Positions 22,837 through 34,715 are shown, counted from the first letter of the stretch. The stretch: DNA of 64,000 nt from Epiperipatus broadwayi (GCA_028023455.1 JAQFVV010000021.1:2347351-2411350); one strand, 5' to 3'. Made by a program: numbers and translations. The notes: a model not told the origin generated them from the sequence alone.

Positions 22837-23740
22837 GTTTACCCATATGGTACTGTGGTATTAGAGCTGCGACATGAAGAATTATAATCGTTTAATCATT
22901 AAATTAATTAGGTTATTAAATTAAAAACATATTTTAAAATCTACATTTAAAAAAAAAACAATTTAACAAAAAAAAAATATGAAAAGCATTAATGTGAAGA
23001 ATAGTTAAAATGCGTGTTTAAATCAAATTGAGTGTGTTTGCACGTGCATATTCTGCATAATATATTTTAATACATTGTACAAGATTACAACTGCATTTAT
23101 ATATGTAATATACGCGGGATTTGAACTCATACTTTCACATGACCTAAACTCTCAGTGCCATCTTATATTGCTGACTCACCTGATCACACACTTGTTGAAA
23201 AGATAAATAATCACCAATATCCGTATTTCATGCTAAACCAGCACTCATTAAAGTATGAAGATTGGTTATCTTAATATAAAGCTGAGTACTAATTGTATAT
23301 ATGTATGGAGATGGTAATCTGAACCAACTGATGAGTGCTGGTTTAGCACGAATTACATATATTGATGATTATTTATCTATTCAAGATGTGTGTGATCAGG
23401 TGAGTCAGCAATATAAGATGGCACTGAGAGTTGTAGGTCGTGTGAAAGTCTGAATTCGAATCCCGCATATATTGCATATATAAATGCAGGTGTAAGCCTG
23501 TACAATGTATTAAAATAGATTATGCAGAATATGCACGTGCAAACACACACTCAATTTGATTTAAACCTGCATTTTAACTATTCTTCACATTAATGCTTTT
23601 CGTATTTTTTTTTGTTAAATTGTTTTTTTTTTTAAATGTAGATTTTAAAATATGTTTTTGATTTAATAACTTAATTAATTTAATGATTAAACGATTATAA
23701 TTCTTCATGTCACAGCTCTAATACCACAGTACCATTCAGG
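22837..23740. repeat. 0.9-kb hairpin with roughly 410-bp arms, contains an F1 foldback
   Basis: Left arm 22837-23248 pairs with right arm 23332-23740 across an 83-bp spacer. Matching landmarks are GGTACTGTGGTATTAGAGCT against its complement at about 23710, GTGTGTTTGCACGTGCATAT against the complement at about 23535, and the box-B ends at 23112 and 23462. The inner 145 bp on each side are the F1 family. The outer roughly 270 bp on each side, including a poly-A/poly-T block, are also inverted copies. Arm identity looks above 90 percent by eye. Confidence 0.85.
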
Positions 23741-24239
23741 TAAATATTTACAAACAAAATTTAAGAAAAAATTCAGTAAATATCCATAAATTAGTAGGCG
23801 TAATTGTAGTGAAATTCCTGTTTTTTTGTTTTTTCAAAACATTGCTGAGTTTGAGTTTACATTGAAGGAAAAGTCATGCATCTAGGGAAAAAAAACTGAA
23901 ACCAGGGATTTCCAATTAGTAGTGTTTCCATATTGTTTTTTTAAATGACAACTTCACACTTTATTATTTTCAATGCCTTCTTTTTATTAATTAATATTTT
24001 TTCATTAATATTTTAAATGATTAGCAGTATTATATAAGCCTGTAATAAATGACAATGTATTGCTTCTGTATAGTAGACCAATCAATCAAACCATAATAAA
24101 TTAACAACAACAGTTGGTAATAAAAATAAATGCTTTAAAAACAATAAAATATAAAATTGTCATTTTAAAAACACTATAATTAAACGTTGTAACTATATGT
24201 TGGACTATTTTTATTGTCAAATATTAATTGTTAAATATC

Positions 24240-24398
24240 TTTCCAAAAGCTGTAACATACTGGGGCTTTCGAAAAATCAATGCAACGTGTGATCTGTGTG
24301 GTTTATTTGAGGAAACCCTCAACCACGACTTTTACAATTGTGCTCACTTGGCTAACCTTAAATTAAAACTTTTTGAGTGTCAGGTCAGGATGCAATGA
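24240..24398 (+). pseudogene. LINE C-terminal zinc-knuckle fragment
   Basis: An open frame to the TGA at 24396-24398 encodes NATCDLCGLFEETLNHDFYN, then CAHLANLKLKLFECQ. This is CxxC...ET..H....C, the post-RT zinc-binding motif of CR1/Jockey-type LINEs. No RT is found upstream. It is a different family from the 3903-4148 fragment by sequence. Confidence 0.55.
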
Positions 24399-24399
24399 G

Positions 24400-25200
24400 G
24401 TACTTGAGATTGAAAAGGCATTGAAGGGAAAAAATTTGTCTTGATAAGAATGGCGATTTTTATCCTGTTTGCCATCTGGAGAACTAGATGTGATTTAAAG
24501 TTTGGATAGGAAATGCTGTAACTGTGGATTGTATTCAAACAAAATCTCTATATCCTGGAGGCTAGAGATCGGTTGCTGGCACCCGAAAAACTCTTCTCTG
24601 AAACTTGGTTGCAGGTTCACACAAGTGACAATAAAATCATTTCACAAAAAATTATGTCTAAATTATAGACTAATAACAAGTAAAATTTTTCCTCTGGAAC
24701 TCAAATTTAATAAAATAATGCAAATATATAAACACTACATAATGACAAATCTACATAATTAAAATACATAAGCTTAAAGAAGAGCCAATACTCAATCCAA
24801 ATAAATAAATTATTAGATAATAAACTAACAGTATGAATTCATTACTCTCTCAAAGGAAATTCTACCGTAATCCCTGGAATACACCAATATTGAATCACAA
24901 AGAGGAATGACCTCAAATACAAACAATAGTGGTCCAATTTAAATACATTCATACCAATAATCAGGTAACAAATAAATCTCTCAAGCAAAATTGCCAAGAA
25001 GCCATAAATAGAAATCAAGAAGTGAAAACTTGATGGGCAACTCAATTTTTACAGAAAAAGTCGCAACTGCAATGAAAGCTTACCATGCTCAAAATGACAT
25101 AGTCTCAGAATCCATAACCAAAAGCATAAACTGTTAACATGATAAATGAATCAAAGATATGTAACCAAATATATGTCACCATTTGTATCTAACAATATAT
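24400..25200. other. Possible decayed LINE continuation, otherwise unassigned
   Basis: Contains 24500-24600 (GAAATGCTGTAACTGTGGAT, with a CxxC-like pair) and 24840-25060, with somewhat richer codon composition but many stops. No domain could be named. Confidence 0.25.
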
Positions 25201-25468
25201 ATGTATCTAGAATAGAATTTTCCTTAATACAAAAAAGTTTGAAGATTTACTATGTTAATATAAACTCAGCACTGAGTGTATACATGTATGGGAGATGGTG
25301 GTCTGGACCAACTGATGTGTGTGTGCTGTTTTAGCATGAAATACATATATTGGATATCATTTATCTTTTTCACATGTATGTAGTTTTATGTATCAGTTGT
25401 ATAAGATAGATTGATAGATGTAGGAGCTTGAAAGTTCGAGTTGAAGTCCCTTATATATATATTGAAAC
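25201..25468 (+). mobile_element. Foldback family F1, right-arm copy
   Basis: Homologous to the right half of F1: TTTGAAGATTTACTATGTTA, then TCTGGACCAACTGATG, then AGCATGAAATACATATATTG, then a degenerate box-B end GAGTTGAAGTCCCTTATA at about 25439. The left inverted arm is missing. Confidence 0.6.
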
Positions 25469-26100
25469 AAATAATTTTTTTACACATATATGGTTTGTAA
25501 CTAATCTCTAACTAAGAGTATCTTGATCTTTGTTTTAAAATATGGCTAGCAAATTTAAACACAAAGTTAACTAACAATGTATTTCTGGTTTATATAAATT
25601 AAAAAAATAAATGCATGAATATCAAGGGTGTTTATGCATTCTAGGATGACAACGTGAAAGGAATTTTATGCACACTGTCCTATCCAATACTTTTATGTTT
25701 TAGATAGCTTTAATACAATAATGATGTATCCAATCCAGATCAATTTTACGTGCAACTTTATATTTTAAATAAGACTTTTAATATTGTGAATATACAGTAG
25801 CGATGTGTTTTTAATTGACAAAAGAGAAATGTTAAAAAAATTAACAATTACTTTATTGCATAGTATAAATCAATAACAAAAACAAATAATAACAAGAAAA
25901 AATTACATAACACATCTAATAAATATTACCATTTAATTCCTAAATTTAATTAGAACACGGAATGTGTTGTCAGACAGTATTGTGAAGACACTCACATTAA
26001 GTGGGAATAGTTTGTTTACTTATTTCAAAATAATCCTCAATTTAAACACTGGAGGATAATAATTATCATAATCGTAAAATAAATGTTTTATAGTCATTCT
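25469..26100. other. AT-rich interval, nothing recognised
   Basis: No supported gene or repeat. Confidence 0.4.
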
Positions 26101-26103
26101 TAA

Positions 26104-26271
26104 AAAGTTTGTTTTACTAACCAATCAACTATTTATCAACCTCAATTACTCAATATTGGAGAAGTTTTCAATTTTTTAAAGGACGCAAATACAAATCATT
26201 ACTTAGCAGGCCTAGACGATATTTACGACATTGAACCTATTTATTTTACCTCAAAACTTTACCGGATTTAA
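26104..26271 (+). other. Coding-like island, unassigned
   Basis: Between in-frame TAA codons, 55 codons read without a stop in AT-rich DNA. The composition is more protein-like than neighbouring chance ORFs, for example NIGEVFNFLKDANTNHYLAG and LDDIYDIEPIYFTSKLYRI. There is no ATG at the start and no family is recognised. It could be a pseudogene or transposon piece, or chance. Confidence 0.25.
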
Positions 26272-26356
26272 TTGCAGTCTTAAATGTTAGGAGTTCTACT
26301 CAGCTAATGCAAATATAACTAGCTTACTATGTTGTCTTGTTACACACTAGATAACA

Positions 26357-26613
26357 TATAGGGGTTTGAACTCAGACTTTCATGTGACCCTCAACCATCC
26401 ATGCTATCTTATACTGCTGACACATTTGATCACACACATGTCAAAAAGATAAATAATCACCAGTCTTTTCGACATGTATGCGATCAAGTGTGTCAGCAGT
26501 ATGAGATAGCGTAGATAGTTGAGGGGCATGTGAAAGTCTGAGTTCAAACCCCTATATATTACATATTGGAGTGCATGTATGAAAAAGCCTGTACTGTAGA
26601 AAAAAATTAATAT
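26357..26613 (+). mobile_element. Compact foldback F1 element with 11-bp TSD
   Basis: The direct repeats ACTAGATAACA at 26346-26356 and 26614-26624 bound it. The left arm starts TATAGGGGTTTGAACTCAGA, and the right arm ends GAGTTCAAACCCCTATA at about 26539-26556. The arms of about 100 bp surround a loop of roughly 12 bases. A non-inverted tail of about 55 bp (GTATGAAAAAGCCTGTACTG, then an A run) ends the element. It is a minimal and clear example of the arm, arm, tail layout. Confidence 0.85.
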
Positions 26614-26624
26614 ACTAGATAACA

Positions 26625-27570
26625 GTAAAAATTAATACTAACAGGTAAAAGTGAGGCATAAAATATTCCTTACAAATTTACTCATCTACATAAAGATAAT
26701 TAACTCCATTTAACTTTAAAGTTGAAATTTTAAGCATTTATAAAACATTATTAATATTTGCAACATATAATACTTTCATCTAAGTTTGATAGTTACTTAC
26801 ATTTGTACAACCTAAACCTAAAATAAATCACATTTAATCCTATTCAAACTCAACAATAAATAAAAATATTACCTGTACCTGAGCATAGTAATATTTGAAA
26901 AAACTGTATTACATTAACAACAACTATAATATTAATTAACTATGATAGACATGATTATGAGGTACATTAAATAATCCATCCGATTTACTGCACAATTCAT
27001 TTCATTTTTGTAAGATCATCCTTTCTGGAAATAGCATAAAGAATATTAAATTTCATTTAGTGTGATTCTTAATCCAAGATGATCTATATTTAGCACAATT
27101 CACTTTTAAGGTTACTTATAACTTGAAATGTATATTATATCCAATACTTATTTGGTAATCCAATTCAGGAATGGTATTTAAATATTTAGTATGGATAATC
27201 TGTAATACAATTTCCTAAGCTCTGGATATACATTCATAATGTGTTACATCCATCAATTAAATTTCTTTGAACCGATACTACAATTTTATCCAAAATTTTA
27301 GCATTCAGTACTCCATTAATTTGAGATATAAAATGAATCCATTTTTTATCGGTCTTTAATTCATGATATCATTAATTCAGATCATATCTCTGATAAAGCA
27401 CATAGTTTGTTACCCATAATAAAACAATTTTAATACTTTTGAAGTAAAATTTGTTTCTTTAACAACAAGTTTATATGGAGATATATTTGAGTTGAAAAAT
27501 TATTATTAAAAAAATGTTTTTTTCATAATTGAAAGGATAAATTTACTTTTGGGACTTATAGCATAAGCTT
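26625..27570. other. AT-rich interval, nothing recognised
   Basis: No supported feature. Confidence 0.4.
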
Positions 27571-27574
27571 GTCA

Positions 27575-27646
27575 TTAAGACCTGTAGAGGTCCCTACTTT
27601 CGCATTTTCAAGCGCACATGCTTAAAGGTTTATTGCTTTAGTAAAT
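27575..27646 (+). repeat. 72-bp dispersed repeat, inverted partner at 38196-38266
   Basis: TTAAGACCTGTAGAGGTCCC, then TTTCGCATTTTCAA, then GGTTTATTGC..TTAGTAAA recurs reverse-complemented at 38196-38266 with only a few differences. It contains the near-palindrome GACCTGTAGAGGTC. No other copy is seen in this window. Confidence 0.75.
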
Positions 27647-27649
27647 ATT

Positions 27650-28176
27650 ATTTATCCTTTCTTGAAGTGAAGAAAATAATTATTTTATAAATAATTTCAG
27701 AAAATAAATGTCATCAATTTGTTTGAAATTAAGAAATGCAATTACTTGCAATTGAAGAGAAACCCAGCAACTCTTTTAAATAGTGAGTCGGCAATTCAAC
27801 AAGTCAATTTGTCTATTATTCCACTAACATTTGACTATAATAAATGGGATTTCTTGAAATAAAAAAATATTTAATTAGTTAATTAATTGATGATGGTTTC
27901 TGGTTATCTGTTGTTGTCCATCTTTCTCCTAGAATGATGAGAAGTCAAATACCTAGTAAGACATTCCACCTGCCATGTATAGATGAAAACAGAATGGCTA
28001 TTTAAAAATTTGAACCGGTTTAGATCCTACATGCACTGAAAATTTGTAGTTACTGTCTGGATTTTCCAATCTTCACATTTATAACAGTTATCACATGATG
28101 TCTGAGTGACATAATATTCTCCTCAAGCATTAGGATTTCTTGTTTTTTTCAGAAACGTTCTTATATTTTTGCTTCT
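27650..28176. other. AT-rich interval, nothing recognised
   Basis: No supported feature. Confidence 0.4.
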
Positions 28177-28187
28177 CAAAATGTCAG

Positions 28188-28288
28188 TTTTTTTTTTTTT
28201 TCATGTGTCATAGCATCGGCCGGGAAGTGAACCCATGACAGCTGCTTGTAAGGCAGCTGTGCTGACCACTCGACCACCAATGCTTGAC
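28188..28288 (-). mobile_element. tRNA-Val-like SINE (family A) with poly(A) and 11-bp TSD
   Basis: The TSD CAAAATGTCAG lies at 28177-28187 and 28289-28299. On the minus strand the unit reads as a tRNA-like fold. Box A region is GGTCGAGTGGTCAGCAC. The anticodon stem-loop GCTGC-CTTACAA-GCAGC has anticodon UAC (valine) with U33 present. Box B is GGGTTCACTTCCC. Then GATGCTATGACACATG is followed by a run of about 14 A. It is too short and degenerate at the acceptor arm to be a tRNA gene. Confidence 0.82.
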
Positions 28289-28299
28289 CAAAATGTCAG

Positions 28300-30045
28300 A
28301 GTTAAGATTTTTTTTTAAACAAATGGTAAAAACTTTTATTTCCGGATTTTAAAAAAAATAATTTTTACAACTATTGTTTTTCAAAATAAATAAGTCACAC
28401 TATAAAACTATCAGAAATTTATTAAATTGGTCTTTAAATAAATAATTTACCATTTAATAAATATTCTAGCAACTAAATCGATCTTTGCTAAATAAAATTT
28501 AAACACTTAAGCTAATAGTGAACAACATATAAAATGTTATAAATGTTTATTTTACATATAAATAAGAATATAAGGTTGAGTTTATAATTTATTCTATATT
28601 TCTATTTTTGAATTATTTGTTTTATGTATGTGCACACTTTTTTAACTGTTTATACATACAATTGACAATTTTATTCTTTAATAATAAAAGCATATACATT
28701 TCTTTATACGAATGTAGAAGTCTATTAAAAAATCTGCTTGGAAATCTATTTAAAATGTTTTATAGAATTATATTTCTTATAATTGTTGGTGTGAGAGACT
28801 ATAAAACCATGATAATAATTATATTCTATGCTCTACATCCAATAACTGTGTTGAATACATTTGTTTAACTAAAGAAATTAAAGCCAATAAAATTTTGAGT
28901 TTTAAATTTAGAATAAACAATTTATATTGTATTATTGTAATGTTGCAATATAAATATGTTCAGCTATTCATTTTAATCTATTATTGTGTGAATATCTTTA
29001 AAAATATTTTCCACAAGTATTGCCCATAGTAGATTTGTTTCTATTCAAAAATGTAAGATTTTCTGATTTGATCTAATCACTTGATATAGTAATGTATCAT
29101 ATGTTTTTTAATTGTCAGAATAAAGTCAATTTTTTATCATCCACAATTAGACTTTTTTTTTTCAAATAATTTATTATAATTACATTATTACATTAGCAGT
29201 TAAGATATTGTAACATATAGTTTTAAATTTAATTGTCCCGGCTGATCATGTTATCTTTTAATCATCAGTCTCTTTATCTCTTTGCCATTGGCACAGTTGC
29301 TGTGTAGGTCTCTAGGATATATTTTTATTTGATATGGTTTCATTTTCCTTCATTTGGAATTTCCAGACTTTAGTCTTTTATTCTTCTCATTCCCCTTTTA
29401 GGAGCTTCCTACCATTGTTTGGGGGCATGGGGGATCTAAATCCAACATGTCCCATGTCAAAGAGGATCATAACCAGAAATTAGACTGACACTAATTCTAG
29501 ATCATTTGATATGGCTTACTAGATGTAGGCTAGTGATTAATCCTGATAAATTTGATCCTATTGCCTTCATGTGGAAAAAATTAAAATAGACAAAAACAAG
29601 AGATGAACTGATAAATCCTGAGATGATTAGACCTTTTTTCCTAGATGATTTGCTAATATCTCATGATTATAAGATAAGACAGTGATCTGGATTCAGGTTT
29701 CAAATGATCTTAGAGGCAGTTAAATAAATATGGAGTAAAATTAAGATTTTTTGAAGTAACTATCTCATAGGCAAACTAGCTTTCCAACCAACATGGACTG
29801 CTAAATAAATTTTTAGCAGGAGGTAAATGTAAGCCTCTTATTAATTTGGGTCACTCACTTGAATATATATATATATGCTTCTTCAGACAAAAAGATAACT
29901 AATATGACAAATCTTTATCAATAGTTTAGACAATCATGCATTTCAAACACTAACCTCATGGTTTATTTTGCATATAAACTTCTTTTAATTTATAAATATG
30001 TGTGATTATGAATATGTAACTATGTTAGTTTCTCTGTAAAATTAA
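28300..30045. other. AT-rich interval; faint LINE-like segment
   Basis: The segment at 29240-29800 is less AT-rich and may be an old LINE (ACAAGAGATGAACTGATAAA), but no motif could be read. The ORF at 28608-28868 looks random. A short (AT)n lies at 29863-29877. Confidence 0.3.
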
Positions 30046-30086
30046 AATGCTAAAAATCAAGTCAGATGTCACATGACCTAATTTAA
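30046..30086 (-). repeat. Solo copy of the F2-type 3' tail
   Basis: On the minus strand this reads ATTAAATTAGGTCATGTGAC then ATCTGACTTGATTTT. It closely matches the tail at 60008-60054 (minus) and is related to that at 41401-41442 (plus). No foldback body is attached that I can see. Confidence 0.45.
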
Positions 30087-30645
30087 TAAAAATTACTAAT
30101 TTAAAAAAATGACTTCATTTGAAGTTACATTTTCTCAGACTTACAAAGTTTAAATATTAATTTATCTGCCTGAACGTACTTAACCTCAGCCTATACTACA
30201 GCCTTCTTTTGTAAGCTTGAGTTACCAATATACACTAGATGGTGCAGCACCACAAAATTCCCAATCTTCAGAATTGTTTCTGTCTTTTGCCTTTGTAACT
30301 TAAGACTAGCATTTTAAATTAAGTATAATAAACTTAAACATCTATCAGCCACCTTCTAATTTTTTGTACTATTCAATTAACTACTTGAAATTAAAAAATA
30401 AAATTTTAAATCTTAAACCCAGGCCAAATAATTTGCATAGATGTTTAGATCTGATATCAGATATTTGTGTATTAAAGTTCTGAGAAAACATATGAGTTGA
30501 TCATGTAATGTTATTGTTGGTATCAGTCCAAATATAAATTCATGGATTGGTCAACTGATTATTAACATTCTGTTGTTACTGGCCATCAAAAGTTATTAAA
30601 ATGGAAATAAAATATTAGAATTGAAGATATGTTCTAAAAAAAGTC

Positions 30646-30750
30646 CATATGTCATAGCATCGGCTGGGAGGCGAACCTGCAACAACCGTCTGCAACCAAC
30701 TGCTTGCTTGCAAGGTGGCTGTGCTGACCTCTCAGCTAACAATGTTTGAC
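30646..30750 (-). mobile_element. tRNA-like SINE (family A), 16-17 bp TSD
   Basis: Flanks ATGTTCTAAAAAAAGTC (30629-30645) and ATGTTCTAAAAAAGTC (30751-30766) form a TSD. The minus-strand unit has TTAGCTGAGAGGTCAGCACA (box A), CCTTGCAAGC (anticodon region) and GGTTCGCCTCCCAGCC (box B), and ends GATGCTATGACATATG. It shares its 5' half and 3' end with the copies at 28188 and 51595. An expanded GCAAGCAGTTGGTTGCAGAC variable region is shared only with 51595. Confidence 0.8.
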
Positions 30751-31189
30751 ATGTTCTAAAAAAGTCACTTTCAAAAGATTAATAGTAACTGAATTGGAAG
30801 AAATTAACATTTTGATTACATTATTAATACAGAAGAAATATAATGGGAAGAAAAATAATCACCCAATTGAACCGAAGTATTGTTGACTAAAATAATTTGA
30901 TATTAAAAAGAACTATACCTATAAGGTTTGGAAGAAAAAATAAATGAACGTATTTTATAAGTCTTTAATCATGGATCTGAGATGAACACTTGATAAAAAG
31001 GTAATTTCTTTAGAATGTGCAATGCAGCAAAATATGAAGCGATTTGTAATAGGGCTAACAAGAGATTTAAAGTATATATATGATAGTGAGAACAAGTTTG
31101 TATAACTGATATAAGTAAAAGATTTGAAAGAGTGAAATACGTTTTGGTATGGATTTCCCACATATTATCGAATAACTTTATTCTTTGGG

Positions 31190-31420
31190 AATTCGTACGA
31201 AGTTTGATTACTGTGTTAGAATTGGAATTGCTTCGAGGATCTCATAATGCAGAATTGACACTTTATCGCTGTACTAAACTCTACATGGCATTCTTATTTT
31301 GTCCTGATTGGTTTAATACAGTGGTAGATTGCCAGATTCGGAGCGTAAAGTCTTCTGATCCAATTCTAACACTTTGGCGCTCTAACTTCTATTGAACTCC
31401 CGAGCCATAAAGACAATTGA
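31190..31420 (+). mobile_element. SINE-like family B copy (shared AACTCCCGAGC tail)
   Basis: Ends TTGAACTCCCGAGCCATAAA, which matches the ends of the 47.6k, 51.9k and 63.3k copies. A preceding region GGTTTAATACAGTGGTAGAT resembles box A and GATCCAATTCTAAC box B. The 5' limit is uncertain. Confidence 0.5.
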
Positions 31421-31566
31421 TTATTTAATTTTTATTGATATTTTATACTAAATCACATTAAATCGATAAAAATCTAGAAGTGATATATTTCAATTGTATG
31501 GATGAGGTAAGAAGTTTTCTTGAGTGTTGTATAGAAAAGAAAGTATGGATTGGAGTTGCTATATTA

Positions 31567-31612
31567 AATTCGATGAAATTTTCATCCTGCAATGGATTGA
31601 TAATAGTTGATA
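31567..31612 (+). repeat. RTE LINE 3'-end fragment
   Basis: CATCCTGCAATGGATTGATA then ATAGTTGATATATG matches the last 45 bp of the RTE copies at 10757 and 34665. It is a severely 5'-truncated insertion. Confidence 0.6.
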
Positions 31613-31792
31613 TATGTGTGTGAGAGCATGCATGCATGTATATTTTAAAGTATTAGTAGTTGCATTAAAAAAAACAAAGATTCTTCTTAAAATCAATAAA
31701 CACAATAGTTTCGTATTTATACGTGTGATTTTAACTTCAAAATAAAACCTTTGACATCAGACAGAATAATGATGATAAATTATATAGTTACA

Positions 31793-31833
31793 ATTCTCTC
31801 TCTCTCTCTCTCTCTTTTTTTTTTTTAACGTTT
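31793..31833. repeat. (CT)n and poly-T microsatellite
   Basis: About 11 CT units (31795-31815) pass directly into a T run. Confidence 0.9.
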
Positions 31834-31839
31834 TTTTAT

Positions 31840-32760
31840 TTTTTTTAAAAAAAAATGCATATCCAAGAGAGTAAAATGAAATGAAAAAAAAAAAATTGAA
31901 GGTCATACCAAGAAACAAATACGTCCTCCCTCAGTCATTGCGGAAAAAAAGATTGGCCCATTCTCTTTTGAGGGATGTTAAGATCTCAGCCCTTACTGGA
32001 ATCGGTAGTAAAAACTCTTCTTGTGGTAAAAACAAAATATTAATCGAGATTACCTATTATTAATTAACTGCAACTAATTAATTATGCTGGCGCAATTTTA
32101 AGTATGATTAGTATTGCGTCATTATGAAGCATACTATAAGAGGTTTAAATTCGAAATCATTGAGGCGGTCATACGCAAACTTTTAAAGTTGTTTTACCTT
32201 TTTTTAAAAAATAAAATAAATTTTAAAGCTACAACAGTAGAAATACATCAGAGATAAAAACAGATAATTATAAGACTCGTATTTTCTGGGAAGATTAAAG
32301 TTTTAATTTTAAAAAGGAAATAAAGCGGATGGTAACATGGGATAATTGATGGAGATAGGAGATTTTATTTATTTTGATTCACTCTTAATTTTAAAAACAT
32401 AATTATATTATTTATATGCTTAAACATTGGCAAGAAAATTGTATATCGTTTTCAAACGTAACATTAGAGTATGCGCTCTCACAATAAATGAAAGGAATTC
32501 TGTCAGTATACCACTGAAACATAACTACAGTCATTAAATGATTTTTAAAATCAAATATTATGATTAAAGAATAGCAATTGAAGACTTCAAGGTTGACTTT
32601 TAATTGCGAATTTGAACTTATTAATCGGCAGCCAATTAAAAAAAGAAAATTGTAAATTATTTATAAAAAATCAGATTTTTAAAATATTTATATATAAAGC
32701 TGATTATAAAGACAGATGGTAAAATATATTTTATGAGCATAACAGTTAAAAATATATATA
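31840..32760. other. AT-rich interval, nothing recognised
   Basis: No supported feature. The small ORF at 31881-32063 begins with a Lys run from poly-A and has no motif. A G run lies at about 32780-32795 beside the next element. Confidence 0.4.
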
Positions 32761-32918
32761 CATATTGAAAAAAAAAAAAGGAGGGGGGGGGGGCATTTTA
32801 CCTGTTTGTTTAACAAAGCTTACTTCACAAGTTCATTCATTAAAAGCAATAAAAAGCAGAAAACCACGAATTAAACACATCTATTTTTTTTATTATCATA
32901 AGTGTCGTATGATATGGA

Positions 32919-34715
32919 GAAGGAATATGAAGATATACAAAAATGATGCATTAAAAAAGATTGAATACCTCGAATTCTGTAAAATGGTGCGGAAAAGAGT
33001 TGAAAATGATATAAGAAAGTATAATTGTGAACTAGCAAGAAAAGCTGTAGAAGAGAATAAAAGTCTCAAGAGTGTAAAACAATATTTTGGTATTGGTAGA
33101 AAATTTATATCTGCAATAAAAAGAGAGATGACACCATGAAATGGGTAGAAGACTTCTATCAAGAATTATATAGTAATAAAGAACAAGTTCCTCCTATATC
33201 TATTATATCTTCTGAATTGCCCAGAATTTTAAATGAAGAAGTGAAACATGCAATTAAATTTATGAAGAAAGGAAAGACTCCAAGTAATAATGGAATTATA
33301 ATTGATATATTAAAAGAAGCAGGTGGAGAAATATATATATATTTTAACAAAGTTATATACCAAATGTCTAAATGATAAAGATGTACCAGATGACTGGAAG
33401 AATGCAGTATTAATATTAATATTTAAAAAAGGTGATAAAGAAGATATTTTAAATTACAGACCTATCAGCCTTTTATCAGTTTTATACAAAATTTTTACCA
33501 AGATAATTACAACTCGTCTACAGACAACATTGTACTTCCACCAACTAAGAGAACAAGCTGGATTTAAAAGTGGTTTTAGTATAGTAGATCCTATCCAGGT
33601 ATTGAGAGAAGTTATAGAAAGGACAAATGAATATGAGTTGCCATTATGTTTTGGATTTGTAGATTATGAAAAGGCATTTGATTCTATAAACATTTCTTCA
33701 GTGATTAAAGCATTGGATCATCAAGGTATAGATCCAGGATATTGTCATCTTTTAAAGAATATTTATAAAATTGCAACAGCAACAATTAGATTACATAATG
33801 ATACTAGGAAAGTCAATATTGAGAAGGATATAAGACAGGGTGAATCAATATCTCCAAAACGTTTTACAGCAATGCTGCAAGAAGTATTTTGTGAATTAAA
33901 ATGGGAATCTAAAGGAATGAAAGTAAGTGGAAATTATGTAAGTCATTTAGATTTTGCAGATGATGTAGTTGTTTTTGCAAATAATCCTTTAGAGCTGCAG
34001 GAAATGTTGCAGGAGTTAGCAGATGAAAGTAGGAAAGTAGGACTAAAGATAATGTTAAAAAGACTAAAGTAATGTTAAATGGATTTTTTTAAAATATGAA
34101 AATAAAGATTGATTATGATGAGTTAGAAGAAGTTAACAGCTACAAATATCTTGGTCAGATTATTAATACAGATGGAAACAAATGGATGAAATTAATCATA
34201 GAATTAAACTTGGTTTGAGTGCTTTTGGTAGAAATAACTTGATACTAAAAGGAAATACGCCTATGTGTTTGAAAAGAAAGGTTTTTAAGAAATGTGTTTT
34301 GCCAGTTCTTCTTACTTATAGATCTGAGGCTTGGACACTTAATAGAAGAGCAATACAGAGACATCAGACCACTCAAAGAAGTATGGAGAAATGTATTTAG
34401 GAGTAACAAGAAGAGATTGATAATGCAATATATGGGTAAGAGAACAAACAGGTGTTACTGACCTCATTGAAAAAATTAAAAGACTGAAGTGGAATTGGGC
34501 TGGACATATTGCTAGAAGAGATGATAATAGATGGACAATTGAAATCTTAAACTGGATTCCAAGAGATTGTAAAAGACCCAGAGACCACATGTGAGATGGA
34601 TGGATGAAATAAGAAAGTGTGCTGGGGCGATGTGGAGAAGCCAAAAATCAGAGAAGATGGTTTGAACTTGGAGTGACCTTCATTCTGCAGTGGATTGATA
34701 ATGATTGATGTTGAT
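32919..34715 (+). pseudogene. 5'-truncated RTE LINE copy (RT region)
   Basis: Begins within the endonuclease-RT linker (MKIYKNDALKKIEYLEFCKM at 32928) and runs to the 3' tail near 34710, collinear with 10754-12600 read on the minus strand. RT motifs are GFKSGFSIVDPIQVLREV, FVDYEKAFDSI, GESISPKRFTAMLQEVF and SHLDFADDVVVFAN. C-terminal RTE blocks are TYRSEAWTLNRRAIQRHQTT and EEMIIDGQLKS-like WTIEILNWIPRDCKRP. At least four frameshifts (about 33130, 33330, 34070, 34400) inactivate it. Its sequence at 33410-33430 gives the empty site for the insertion at 44379. Confidence 0.88.

Noticed and set aside
22837-23740. Two DNA-transposon termini in the usual sense
   Set aside because: The inversion covers nearly the whole element, including poly-A blocks, and internal F1 arms continue to the spacer. 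No short fixed TSD was found.
28240-28288. A possible functional tRNA-Val gene
   Set aside because: The anticodon arm is good, but the acceptor stem is not paired, a poly(A) tail and TSD are present, and sister copies are more degenerate. It is a SINE.
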